A stretch of 64,000 bases of DNA from Corylus avellana (GCF_901000735.1 NC_081541.1:20683841-20747840); one strand, 5' to 3'. Shown: positions 22,900-33,630, counted from the first letter of the stretch. Notes: generated by a model not told the origin, from the sequence alone. Numbers and translations: made by a program.

Positions 22900-23371
22900 A
22901 CCTGGATCCTTCCTCTTGTTCCAAGACTTCTCACTTTTTTCCAATTTTGTCCTTTATGCTTGAACTTTCCAGAATTGCTTCCTTTTCTTCCATGACCTAC
23001 AAAAACATAGAAAACACAAAAAGGAAATAAAATAGCACAAAATAACAAAACTAAGAAATTAACAAGTGTAAATGAAGGGGCTAAAATACGAATATTTTAG
23101 CACTTATCATGTATCAAAGCATACTGTCTTGCCTACCGTAGCAAACAATCTAAGAATAGGCTACAACACCCTAGGTATAAATTTTAGAAGACCGGAATAG
23201 GTTAGAGTAACAGCCTTCTTGATTGCTTAGAATACAATTGGACAGGATTGCCTGCTTTGCATTACAGGCACTTGATCCTACTTCACACTCGGATGTGTGA
23301 CGGATGCCGGCATTGGGTAACTGTTCGAGAATGGACAGACAGCGGGAAAATGGAAGCTTTGCATCATATCA

Positions 23372-23614
23372 GTGGTACGGGATTTTCCACCCGTTCCCGA
23401 GAGATATAATCCCTACCTTAGCACAGAAAGGAAGCGGGAGATGCACAAACACCTGACTCAGATCGTGGAAGAGGACGCCAAGATGGAACAAGAAGAGATC
23501 CAAATGCTGAAGGCAAGAACCCTGCCAATTGGGTCTGAGCGACAAGAGGCCACTTTTCTCTCCAGCATTGACAAGGAAGCAGACCCACTAGTAGAGTCGA
23601 CCAGAGAGTGCTAG
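23372..23614 (+). CDS. Unknown 80-residue ORF of element M
   Basis: Reads MVRDFPPVPERYNPYLS, then a charged helical stretch (REMHKHLTQIVEEDAKMEQEE) and ends STREC. The same reading is visible, more decayed, in M copy 1 around 11050-11160 and 11665-11800, so it was probably coding in the ancestor. I do not recognise the family. It may be the tail of a longer first ORF that started nearer the PBS. Confidence 0.35.
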   Translation: MVRDFPPVPERYNPYLSTERKREMHKHLTQIVEEDAKMEQEEIQMLKARTLPIGSERQEATFLSSIDKEADPLVESTREC

Positions 23615-25429
23615 AGGTTGGGTAGCGTTTTATTAGATAGGTTGCGAGGTAGTTAGATTATGCACTATACATAGCAGTATAGTGGTTAGACTATGCATCG
23701 TACTTAGTGGTATGTTTTACAGTAGATGCTCATGTGTTTTCCAAAGTGAATTTCGAAACGAAAATGAATTTCACTCGTACCTCGAATTTCACAAAATCAA
23801 TTTTCATGTCAATCCCAACTAGCCTTGTTTTAATACCCCAATTGTTTTATGAAAATACCTTGCCTTTGAACTGCTGGTTTCAAAAAAAAAATTAGGGTTT
23901 AGGGAGAATACCATGCATTCTCCTTTAAAAGATAGTCGAGCACTCTTTAAACCTTATTCCTCCCATCTTATTTCATTTTATCCCAAGCCAAACATGTCCT
24001 CAGTAATTTTCAGCCATGTCTCCATGAGTTTTAAATCCCATCTTTTAAATGAAGTATGTGCTTCTAACCGTTTAAAATTTGAAATTTCCAGTTTTACGAT
24101 TTTAGGGTTTCGAATTGGGTTTTCATCTTTCCTTGATTTTTGGTTAGGATTGAGCATCTAGACATTTACTTGTTGTGTTAAGATAGCTGTGGTTGTGATT
24201 AGAACCAATTTCCCATTCCAAAACCCCACATATTCGGATTTGGGGATTTTTGCCCTAAGTCCGAAATCCTTGTGTCTTCTTGACCCCACCATGCAGTTGA
24301 TGCATAGGTTGTGACCCAAATGCCCTATGTTGACCAATGAACAAACCCCATTCACTCCACTGTTGACCAACCCGAAACCCTAGCCGTTGGATTTTGGGGT
24401 TTTGCCCTAAATTTTTGTCTTTCATGGTCTCAATGAAGCGCAAACCCCTTAATTGGAAGCCCGATCTAGACCGATTGGATTCGGGAGTTTTCGCTCAAAT
24501 CCAAAAATGACCAAAATGCCCTTAACCTTAAAACTGTAACTTTCATACCTTGGTAACCTCATATCTTGAGGTTGCGACTGTGAGGACTTGCCCTTAGGGC
24601 AGTTTTGAACACCTCGAGCCATCAACCCTAACCTAAACGATTTTGGTATTTTGTTCGAATTTGTAAAATTACTAAACTACCCTTGAGACCTAAACTTCTA
24701 ATTTTTATAATCACCCCGGTATCCTCGCAGCTTGAGGGCATCGTTATATTAGACTTCCCCAAGGGTGGCACCATTCGTTTCAGTGCTATATTCTTTGAAT
24801 ACAAAATTACCAAAATGCCCTCAATGCCTAGACCTAAAATTTTCATGACATATCAAGTACCTAGGTGCCCTCGCATTTTGAGGACACCATTATTTTGGGT
24901 TACTCGAAGGAACCAAATATCTATTCAATTTTGGTGTTCTTGTTGGATGACTGAAATTCCCCTACCCCTAGACAACCCCACATTTCCCACATCTCGCCCC
25001 TAAGGGCATCCTTGTTATTAAAGACCCCTCTTGACAACGTTGAGATTAAAGGGAAACTTGACATTTGAAACCCACCAACTCTCACCTAGTCAGATTTAGG
25101 TATTTGGCCTAAGAGTCTGAAATGACCTAATTACCCTTGCAACTAAATCAACCTGCTATGCTGTTGAGCATTGGACTGAATTTCTAAACTACGAACCAAC
25201 CCCTTTTGTAACTCCACTAAGTTTTACTTCAGACATACCAGTGTTTCCTAATACCTCCTTGCACTTTTTCTAACATCTGAGGGGGGACTTCAGTTTCTAG
25301 AACTAGGCCACCACTTTTATAGTTAGATGAGTTATTGTTAAGGTTACACTTAGTATCGATACTGATGGTTTTTGGCACAAACAAGACCAAGCACGGCAGC
25401 TTCACCTAGACTTCCTACCCAACTCGATT

Positions 25430-25920
25430 CCGTAGGACCCGAGCCCACCTCCAAGAGGCCCAAGATCCCGACTCCGACTTAAATTTTGAGATGGAGGACG
25501 CGGAGGAAGAGGCCATTTAAGACAAGTCTTCAGCTCACAGCTCTGCTCAGGATGTTTAGGCCAAGGATAGTACCGACACTGACAGCGATGATGCCCAATT
25601 TTCTTACGACTGCACATGCTTTAGGGTTGCCAAGGTGAAGCTCCAATACTATGCTTTCTATAGCGGCTATAATATCACTGTAGAAAGATGGATGGATGTG
25701 CCCAACGTGGGCCAGCCGCCGCCGAATTAGGTCCGGAGTTTTTACGCGAACCGACATGCCCTTTAGGATGATGATCGGCTAGTATTCCACGTGATGATCA
25801 GCCGAGTTCTTCCGATCAAGAATCTCACTACTGTTACGAAGGATACGGTTCTCTGCCTTTACGCCCTCTTGACTAGGAGCACCATCGACTAGGAGCGCCA
25901 CAAACACCGAGAGCTACACC
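25430..25920 (+). pseudogene. PF20167-like protein of element M, copy 2 (broken)
   Basis: Contains DPDSDLNFEMEDAEEEA, CFRVAKVKLQYYAFYSGYN, VRSFYANRHA and RVLPIKNLTTVTKDTVLCLY followed by ALLTRSTID, with several stops between. The last block is the part of the family missing from copy 1. FYAN and the D-x-VLCLYALLT-x2-TID pattern support PF20167. The protein's role is unknown. Confidence 0.65.
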
Positions 25921-26940
25921 AGGGGGTATGACATAAAGTCTGCTCTGATAATTGAGTTTTTCAGTTTGGTTACTTGCTTAGGATAGTTAAGAATTCACAT
26001 GTTCGATCTGATCTACACAAGCACATTAGCACATAATTTCTTGGGTATGACATGAAGTCTGATGTGTGTGTTTTTATGTCTTGGGTGAAACTAGATGATC
26101 TATTATATGGATCTTTGGTATATATATATATCTATGTGTGTGTGTGGAAAAAAATATAATAATAAAAAAAATGATCGTTGATAAGCTTTTCACTAAGTAA
26201 CTGGACCTCTTGCCTCAAAGCATTGAGTTTCACTTCAAAAGGTGAAGAATTTTCAATTGGTTAATGTCATGGTTGGTTTGGTTTCGTAGCCTTTTTGACT
26301 AGAGTTAGTAAGTCCATAAGGGTGTTTTACACCTAATGCCTTAAAACTATTTGGTTTGGGAGTCATTGACTTAACACTCATTTCATGAGTCAATTAGAAA
26401 GCTTAAGGGAACTAAACATTACACAGCCTGACCAAAAAGAAAAAGAAAGAAAAAAAAAAGAAAAAGAAAAAGTTATGCTTAGTTATTCATTATAATGAGA
26501 ATTTCAGTGAATTTTGAGATATTGAGACAATGCACATTGAAAATAATTGGAAGCTTCATATTTGTGTGCTAGTTCACTGTACACTGTTTCAAACTTGTGA
26601 TGCCTTAACCTGTCTTTTGTAAGCGATTAGACTTTAAAATTTCAATTCATTGTGAAGATGGAGTTTATCTTTTTAAGCTTGTTAATGAATGAAAATCATG
26701 GTTTTGAGTGGTACTTAAATTTTTGGGTTAACATGAACTTGTGCATGATGTTTATGGGTAACATTCCTAGAAAACCCTCATGAGACTTCACTCGTCCTCT
26801 AGGGAATTCCTAGGGGTTTAAAAGGCTTGTTGCATATGCTAAATGCAATCGTACATCCTTCGAAAGATGAATTTATCTTTTTGTTTTCTGTTTTTCCATT
26901 CAATTTTTAGTTTTGTATTGCTAAGGGACTAGCAATATGT

Positions 26941-26953
26941 AAGTTTGGGGGTG
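26941..26953 (+). other. Polypurine tract of element E
   Basis: AAGTTTGGGGGTG immediately followed by the LTR start TGTTAAGTGCC. Confidence 0.85.
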
Positions 26954-28230
26954 TGTTAAGTGCCAAAAATATTCATATTTTAGCCCTTAACTTATATTTG
27001 TTAATTCCTTAGTTTTGTTAGTTTATACCATTTTAGTTCTTTTATGTGTTTTCTATGTTTTTGTAGGCTTTTGGAAGAAAAGGAAGCTATTTTGGAAGTA
27101 TCGGGCTTAAAGAGCAAATTTGGGAAAAGCTGGAGGCTCTTGTAGTGCGACCGATCATAGGTCCCCTATGATCGAGTGCACTGCAAGCAAAAGGGCCAGA
27201 GGAGTGCAGCCTTGCGCTCGTGCGCACACAAGGAGACTTGATCGCAAAAGTGCGATCGAACCCACATGGGCTGCGATCGATCACACCCGTGCGCTGGAGA
27301 ATAGTCAACTGTAGCTAGAATTCCCTTTCCTTCCATATTAGGGTATTCCAAGTCCTACTTGTAATAGGACTAAATCCTACGATTTTTTAGGTTTACTAGG
27401 GGTTCGAGGATTTCTTTAGGCCTATAAATAGACCTCTTAGCTTCTAGGAAAAGGGGTGGAGAAAGAGGCACAAGCTCTGGAAAGGAACTGAAGGCTAGAT
27501 CAAGAGGAGTTTGGGTTTTTTTTTCTCTTCCACCTTTTATTTCGTTATGTAGTTTATATTTTAATTGGGGTTAGATTGAAGCCCTAATCATGTTTTTTTA
27601 GGATTTCAATATTGGCGCCTTGGCTACAATTATATTTTGGTGTATTTAACTTGATTAATTCCTATTTTATTGAATTCCTCATATGCGTTTGCCTAATCAA
27701 CATATGCATGTGGTATGGATTAGTTAATTAAATCAATTTGGATGACCGAGTCCTGGGTTTAATAAGAGTAACAAAAGAAATCCACACCGGGTTCTTGGTT
27801 TAATCAACATGGAAAACCGGGAGTATACACTCATGCCCTAGGTTCCATGTGTTTGTCGATTTCCATAGATTTATGCTTTCTTAAACAACAACTTAGTATA
27901 CACCCATGCTAAATCCTTTAAGAAAGAAAAGAATTTGAGTATACACCCATGCCTAATTCGTTGCTTAAGGAAATCTATAGCTTAAGGAGTATACACCCAT
28001 GCCCTTAGGTTGGCAAACATTAAATATACCGGTATGATTGGCGCATTGGCATATTGTTATCTTATTGAGAATGATTAGTGGTGGATATCAAAACCCTAAT
28101 CCTTTTTAGTTTTGGTTTATCTTTTATTTTATTTCTTTAGTTTAATTCAATTGTGACAATTGAATTTTATCTGTTAATTAAATAGGAAATTACTTCTAAA
28201 CATAATGATCTCGTATTTGCCTGCTATATT
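26954..28230 (+). mobile_element. 3' LTR of element E (3'-truncated)
   Basis: Starts TGTTAAGTGCC. CGATCG array at 27148-27295, TATA box at 27423-27431, four motifs of the TATAC form between 27820 and 28010. It stops near 28230 (cgtatttgcctgctata), short of the usual TTTGCACAACA end. Confidence 0.85.
27423..27431 (+). promoter_or_regulatory. TATA box of element E LTR
   Basis: TATAAATAG in gcctataaatagacc. The CGATCG array ends 128 bp upstream. Confidence 0.65.
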
Positions 28231-30939
28231 GGTGGTCCTAGGTTGTGGATAATATTTAAAATGTTGAGGCATTAGTGGGTATGGTATTATGAGAATTTTA
28301 GTTACATGCCAAAGCTTTGATATAATTTTCTTTTACTAGGTAAAGATAATGGATTATTATTCTTGAGGTAATTTGAAGCATAAAGGTAAGAGTTGAAAGA
28401 CAATATAATATAGTGATATAATATAGTGATATGATCTAAATTTCTTTTATAAGATATATGTTCAATGATATTAAGGTATTTTAGAGGTTGATAACATGTG
28501 ATTGTGCATATTTAGATGTTTTATTGAGTGATTAACTTGTTAAACAAATATTTTTTTTGGTTTAAAAGAAGTTATTACAATGACAGAATGACTACATAAT
28601 GAATATTGAATGAGTACCGAATGATTACGAAAAGAAATGTTTGGAGAACAAGCTCCATATAGTATTACACACTAGTGTCCATTGTTAAAAAAAAAAAAAA
28701 AGAAATTTGTTGCATAAGGAGACATGTGGTAATGATGAGCAGATGATTCCTCAAGAGCTGCTCCAAGAAGGTTATTTCTGCACAGAGAAAACCTAGTATG
28801 AACAGAATCGTATATATTTATATAATTGAATTATCAAAGGGAATATTTATTTCTAATGAGGTACCTGACTAGAGTGTGTTCAGAGAGCAACACCCCTGAA
28901 CATCGACCCGGAGTTTTTCGTGCTGTCGCTGGAGACATTCGGTATTCTTCTCCATTTCTAGCACCTTTGGTCCCAAGTATTCTGCGTAAGATAACATCAT
29001 CTTTTTCAGCTGAGTATTCTCCTACTTCAAATTCACGTATTTGCGTTTGTAGTATTTGAGCAGTCACTGTAAGACCCCAATTTGGTTTCTTGAGACTTTC
29101 AACTCAACATTTCTGGCACTCAAACGTTGTGCCATGTCAGAAACTGAAGCAGCACCTTGGATACTGAATGCCAATGAATTATTAATAGCATCAGTATTCG
29201 ACCTATCAGCTAACAATGTTTGATCCCGTGGAATTACGAAACCTTTGGCCACTGCTACAGCAGTAGAATCATGGAGCATGACAGAATTGTGAATAGTGAT
29301 AGGACGATTGTCAAAGACAAAAGTTGGCTGCCATACATCAGGATATGTAGCAGGTTCATTAGGGTGTGCAACAGGTACGACGGGAGGTATAGCAGGCACT
29401 TCAGGGGGAACAGCAGGCACATCCGGTTGCACGTTAGGCATAACAATAGGTTGTGCTGCAGGAGCAACATTCAAATCGATGTTGTTAAAGGATGATGATG
29501 ATGCTCCCATATTTAGGAGAGTAAGGAAAAATAGTTGAGAATACGAATAATTTGGGAGAGATGAAGTATTAAGAATAAGTGTGCAGAAGAGACTGAGCGT
29601 CAGAAACTGAAGAGATTGTTTTGAAGTTTCTGGAAGCAGCAGGCGAGTAGCTTTAAAGAAATTTTTCACTTCAGGTTAAATAAACAGTAAACAACAAAGC
29701 GTTAGGCGACCTCGGGCCGCAAAGGATTTTTGTCAAAAGATCCCGTTGAAGTAGGATCTGGTCTCTTGTCATAAATTCGACTGAGCTCATTTTTTCAAAC
29801 TTACTGTTCACTCAACTACTTTGAATTCCATGCGTGGGCAATTGTCATGCCAACGCGCACCACACGCGCTCGTTCATTACCCAGAAATCCTTCCTATAAA
29901 TTCATACCTCTTTCTCCATTGCAACACATGCCTTCTGATCACACCCCTTTTACCTGAGATCTTCTGCTAATAGCCTTCCATACAGTGAAAGCTCGACTTT
30001 TCTCCTTGAGCGTATCCTCAAGAGAAAAATATAGTATCACGACTTGATTCATAAACCCAATACCTTATACTCTCAGTAGTAAACCATTGATGCAAGATTA
30101 TCGTTGATCATGTCCTGAGGAAGCAAGATTATCCTTGATCATGCTTCTCAGGCTAAGCATCTCCCTTTTCTTCTCAGTCTCCATACATGACAGAGGAGAG
30201 AGAGCATCTGATGTGGGTATTTTGAAAGTCTCGGGAAGGAGTCACATGCATGCCATGTCCTGAAATGCTTATCAAATCTTCATTTCTAGAAAGCAACAGG
30301 ACTATCTTTCTCTCTTTTCTCTTCTTGACCTTGCAAGACCCAAGGGAGAGAAATTATAACATGAGAGTTTTGAGACTTCCAGCTTGGAAACTTACCCATA
30401 TCCTACTTTGCTTGCTTATCAATTTCATCTCTAGAACGCAGCAAAGCACAGCATATATTAGTCAAGAATGGATGAGAATCTTACATTTGATGTAATCGTG
30501 TATTTCGTTTGAGTTGAAATCATAATTACGAGTTTCTTTTGCTGAGTTATGATTTATCAAGTAAAGATGTAGTACAGGGAGATTTTTGCGGATATTGTAG
30601 CATTGACACAAAAGTTGGGATGAGAAAATAGAAACAGTTGTGTATTTAGAATGAATCGAATTATAATGTCACTTCTGAGGTATATTCATGTAATGACGTT
30701 TTTGGAAAATATAAACTGTAAAATGTTGGTGCTATTTACTTTTACAGGTTTATGATGGTGAGAAGTTAATAATTATTAGAGCATCATATTAAAATATCGT
30801 ATGCATGATTTGGAATACAGAGATACAAAAGAAAAATATAGGCAAGGGTGATTTTTACACCTTTTTGATAAGATTGATTAAATTAGATTGAGAAAATTAC
30901 TGCAGGCTTGCAAGGAGGACTATGATGTTTGGAGGTATG
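28231..30939. other. Unassigned AT-rich region with one broken retroelement-type gene
   Basis: 28231-28860 is AT-rich with no coding signal and an A run at 28686-28701. 28870-29510 holds the coiled-coil pseudogene. 29670-30939 looks like LTR or leader text: it has a plus-strand TATA-like cctataaattcata at 29895 and a direct repeat of gcaagattatc-ttgatcatg near 30095 and 30125. No matching second copy exists in the window, so element borders cannot be drawn. Confidence 0.4.
28870..29510 (-). pseudogene. Plant retroelement-associated coiled-coil protein (broken)
   Basis: The probable start is MGASSSSFNNIDLNVAP (ATG at 29510), although the frame is open to 29669. A Pro/Val-rich stretch of PxVPAxPP repeats follows, then RPITIHNSVMLHDSTAVAVA, FVIPRDQTLLADRSN, AINNSLAFSIQGAASVSDMA and RLSARNVELK. 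A stop occurs at about 29064; past it the same frame reads ENTQLKKMMLSYAEYLG and LEMEKNTECLQRQHEKLRVD, a heptad coiled coil, interrupted by one more stop. From memory this pattern occurs in uncharacterised proteins of woody dicots linked to retrotransposons; I cannot name a Pfam family. Function unknown. Confidence 0.5.
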
Positions 30940-32459
30940 TGATAAGCGTCGAATGTTGCACATTCAAGCCCCTTAATTTACATATGTTAATTCCTTAGCA
31001 TTGTTATTTGTTTGATTTTGTTTTGTTTTTGTGTTTTCAGGATATAAATCAAGATGCAATTAATTCCATTGATTTTGGGCTTAAAAGCACACTTTGAGAA
31101 GACCTAGAAGATATGGTTAAACTTAACCAATCATGGTTAAGTTTAAATCAAATAAAGAAAAGGATTAATTCGGAATTTCTCAAATTGGAGTCAAAATCGG
31201 ATTGGATTCAATTTTGGATTCTGAATATGTCTCGGTATTTTGGCCATAACTTTCAGCTCAAATACCCGATTGAGGTGATTCAAGCGGCACTGGAAAGCTA
31301 ACTCAAATTTCTACAAATCATTGTGAAATAGCATTTTCCTAATTCGGAGCGCCGCATTGCCAAAATTGCCCCGCAAGATAGGAACGCAATTTTGGGCGAA
31401 TCCTATTCCGATTTGGACTTAGGTTTTCTTTATCATAATTGGACTTGGACTTAAATCTCCGAAATTTATAGGATTCCTAGGGCTTCTAGGACTCTCCTAA
31501 GCCCTATAAATAGGCCTCTAAGAATTGAGAAAGGACACACAGCTTCTAGAGCAAAATTCAGTAAAATAGTCTTTGGAGCTTAGAAGATCATGAGCGACTA
31601 AACCCCTTCGTGGGGTATTGATGTAGCCCTTTCCAAGCACAATGGTTTGATTGTATTTACTTTCTAGATTTTCAATTTATGCATGTTGATTGTATAACTA
31701 TGAGGATTGCTACAATTGATTTATGTTCTTAATTATTAAATGCAATTGTTCTTAAATTCCAATATCAATATTTGTGAAATTCTTCTCTTGTCTTAGAAAG
31801 TATTTTACTTTTATTGAAATCAAATCATTCTTGTTTTCTGTGATTATGAGGATGATGGTTATACAATGGGTTTAATTGACATATGATCAATAGGATTTGA
31901 TAGGTCATGCCTAGGGAAGACGGATTGTACTACACCCTAGTTTAGTGTAATTTAGGTAGACAGTTTGTGCCAACCGAAGATGGGTTATGCTTATTCATTG
32001 ATTGTGTGTATCCTGTTAAAGAATTTGATAATTTATACCTAGGGAAGACGGGTCGTACCGCATCTTAGTGGTTAGGTGGACAATCCGTGCCAACCGAAGA
32101 TAGATTATGCTTATTCTTTAATAAGGTAGTTTCTTGTTTATTTATAACATGCATAGAATGAATTTCTGGGATTAATTATGATTAGCCATTGTTGTGTGGA
32201 TAGAGGTGAAGTCAATACCCTACTCTCTCTCTCATCTATTTACTCTTTTTATTTCCGTTTATTTTATGCACTTTAAATTCACACAAACAAATCATTCTCT
32301 TTTAATTAAGTTAATTTTAATCTTTCGAATTTTGATAATAAAACCCCTGCAGTCCTTGAGGTTCGACACCCTCTCTATAGCCGTATCCTACAAAGATTCG
32401 TCCTATTACTAGTGGTTATTTTTATAATTGATATTTTTGGTCACAAAAATACCACATCA
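30940..32459 (+). mobile_element. 5' LTR of element F, with a different U5
   Basis: TGATAAGCG...CACATCA, 1520 bp. The U3 matches element C (gcgccgcattgcc and gcaagataggaacgc region) rather than the CGATCG-array type. TATA box at 31505-31513. Downstream text is unlike the other LTRs and has two diverged copies of a unit of about 110 bp (31909-31998 and 32033-32115) with ccaaccgaagat and ttatgcttattc. A fragment of the same LTR type lies at 47899-48515. Confidence 0.88.
31505..31513 (+). promoter_or_regulatory. TATA box of element F LTR
   Basis: TATAAATAG in agccctataaataggcc. Confidence 0.65.
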
Positions 32460-32464
32460 ATTTT

Positions 32465-32482
32465 TGGCGCCGTTGCCGGGGA
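32465..32482 (+). other. PBS of element F, tRNA-Asp
   Basis: TGGCGCCGTTGCCGGGGA, a perfect 18-base complement of the plant tRNA-Asp 3' end, 5 bp after the LTR. Confidence 0.95.
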
Positions 32483-32625
32483 CTGCTTAACGGTTTTATT
32501 GTCACAATTTAAGGATTGATTTTAGCTTAATAATTCATTTTTCTGCTAATTTTAATTCTGTTTGTGTTTTTTTTTGTTTTATTTTAGAATTTGCAAACAG
32601 GTCCGTAGCTGCCTTCACTGTGACT

Positions 32626-32766
32626 GCGATCGAGCGCAGGTCGCGTGCGATCGAGCGCATGTACGCACTCCACCTTTTGCGCTCGATCCCTCCACTCCTA
32701 TGCTCACACCTATCTGCGGCAGTAGGCTCGAGCGTACTCTGCCATGCGATCGAGCGCATTAGCAGT
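32626..32766. repeat. CGATCG-type motif cluster in the leader of F
   Basis: At least five sites (gcgatcgagcgc twice, gctcgatccc, gctcgagcgt, gcgatcgagcgc) between PBS and the ORF start. The LTR of F itself lacks this array. Confidence 0.7.
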
Positions 32767-32864
32767 AGTCGGCTTCCAAATTTCCAGGGCACCTAAAGGC
32801 CGTTTGTGAGTTTTTATTTTTATTTTTCTATTGTTATTTTATGTTAATTATATTAGTTTAGTTC

Positions 32865-33626
32865 ATGTGGGGAGGCATTCCAACACCCCATGGACCATGT
32901 TCATATTGCTATAGTCCTTATCATCATATTAGAGATTGTCCTACAGCAGGACAATTTTCTAATTATTCTTATGAGCATATGAACAGACCGTTCTCTAGAC
33001 CGGGGAATGGCCATTATTCTGATTCCTATAGCCCGGAGTGGAGCAACCAGTTTAATCTTTCGTGGCAAACTCAAGCTCCTGGGAATTATGCTCCACAACG
33101 TCATGAACTGTACCATCAGGCATATCCTCAATTCAATGGTCAATCCTATTCTCCTCCATATCAAGCAAGTCCACAACCGATATACCAAACCGAACCACCT
33201 CCTCCGATGGGTTCTGACTTTCAAGAATATCAAGAAGAGCCATCTCCCATCTACTGGCCTTCACAACAACAATACCAGGCCGCACCACCTCCCTCAGATT
33301 CTAATTTTGAGGCTCGGATACTAAAAATGATAAGTGAGCTAACGGGTGAGATAAAGCAGACGGTGAAATCTCAACAGGAACTTTATACTCCTCAATTCTT
33401 CGCCGAGATAGACGCCAGGATGGAAGCTCATGTTGAACAAATCATCAACCACCTCAATAGGATGGAAGAAGAAGAGCTTCAAAGTCACCCGGTGGCCATT
33501 CCTGATGAAAACTACATGGAGGAAGAGAGTACTTTGTGTCATGAGCAAGCTATCACCACATTGAGGAGTGGAGAGGTGGTCGAAAACCACGTGGAAGAAA
33601 GGAAGGAGGAGCCAAAGGAGGAGTAA
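32865..33626 (+). CDS. gag: Intact NC-only Gag-derived ORF of element F
   Basis: 253 residues starting MWGGIPTPHGP. The zinc knuckle CSYCYSPYHHIRDC (C-x2-C-x4-H-x4-C) lies at residues 12-25, followed by YSDSYSPEWSNQFNLSW, homologous to the YSNTYNPRW and NFSWSNNQ text after the knuckle in full Gag. The middle is rich in Pro, Gln and Tyr (EEPSPIYWPSQQQYQ). Residues 145-205 form a probable coiled coil (ILKMISELTGEIKQTV, AHVEQIINHLNRMEEEE). The C-terminus YMEEESTLCHEQAITTLRSG matches the segment preceding protease in Athila Gag-Pol. There is no capsid domain. The start is chosen because ATGTGGGG is conserved in C and H. It is the only undamaged retroelement ORF of this size here. It may help RNA packaging in trans with a helper Gag; this is an inference. 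Confidence 0.75.
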   Translation: MWGGIPTPHGPCSYCYSPYHHIRDCPTAGQFSNYSYEHMNRPFSRPGNGHYSDSYSPEWSNQFNLSWQTQAPGNYAPQRHELYHQAYPQFNGQSYSPPYQASPQPIYQTEPPPPMGSDFQEYQEEPSPIYWPSQQQYQAAPPPSDSNFEARILKMISELTGEIKQTVKSQQELYTPQFFAEIDARMEAHVEQIINHLNRMEEEELQSHPVAIPDENYMEEESTLCHEQAITTLRSGEVVENHVEERKEEPKEE

Positions 33627-33630
33627 AGGT

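Larger units (their letters stand above)
21720..23109 (-). mobile_element. Solo LTR D, Athila-like
   Basis: 1390 bp, plus-strand TGCTATGC...TTATCA. Flanks agtat (21715-21719) and tgtat (23110-23114) form a 5-bp duplication with one mismatch. TATA box in minus sense at 22585-22593 and a CGATCG array at 22722-22899. Three of its four dispersed motifs read GTGTCTACT; the fourth (22188) reads GTGTATACT. Confidence 0.9.
23115..25932 (+). mobile_element. Internal region of element M, copy 2
   Basis: Starts with the second half of the PBS and carries an 80-residue ORF, a long non-coding stretch (23620-25400) colinear with 11880-13160, and a PF20167-like remnant. It is shorter than copy 1 between 23200 and 23350. 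No pol motif. The right end is lost at the junction with element E. Confidence 0.7.
25953..28230 (+). mobile_element. Element E: truncated Athila-like 3' half
   Basis: Plus-oriented. 25953-26940 is the reverse complement of the 3' blocks of C, H and K; 26941-26953 is the PPT; 26954-28230 is a 3' LTR cut before its end. The 5' part is missing. At 25933-25952 a copy of tatgacataaagtctg, also present at 26045, marks a rearranged junction with element M. Confidence 0.85.
30940..33630 (+). mobile_element. Element F: non-autonomous Athila-like element, 3'-truncated
   Basis: 5' LTR 30940-32459, tRNA-Asp PBS, a leader with a CGATCG cluster and an intact NC-only Gag ORF. The conserved 3' block and 3' LTR are absent: the element ends at the stop codon region, where a solo LTR of another family begins. 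The left flank is gtatg. Confidence 0.85.

Noticed and set aside
22643..23030. Arg/Ser-rich ORFs over LTR D and similar ones at 35936-36431, 47347-47686 and 55873-56095
   Set aside because: All sit on the CGATCG arrays of LTRs; the common text is regulatory-type repeat, not protein.
29895..29910. Plus-strand TATA-like cctataaattcata as a gene promoter
   Set aside because: No coding region follows on the plus strand; it may belong to an undefined LTR.
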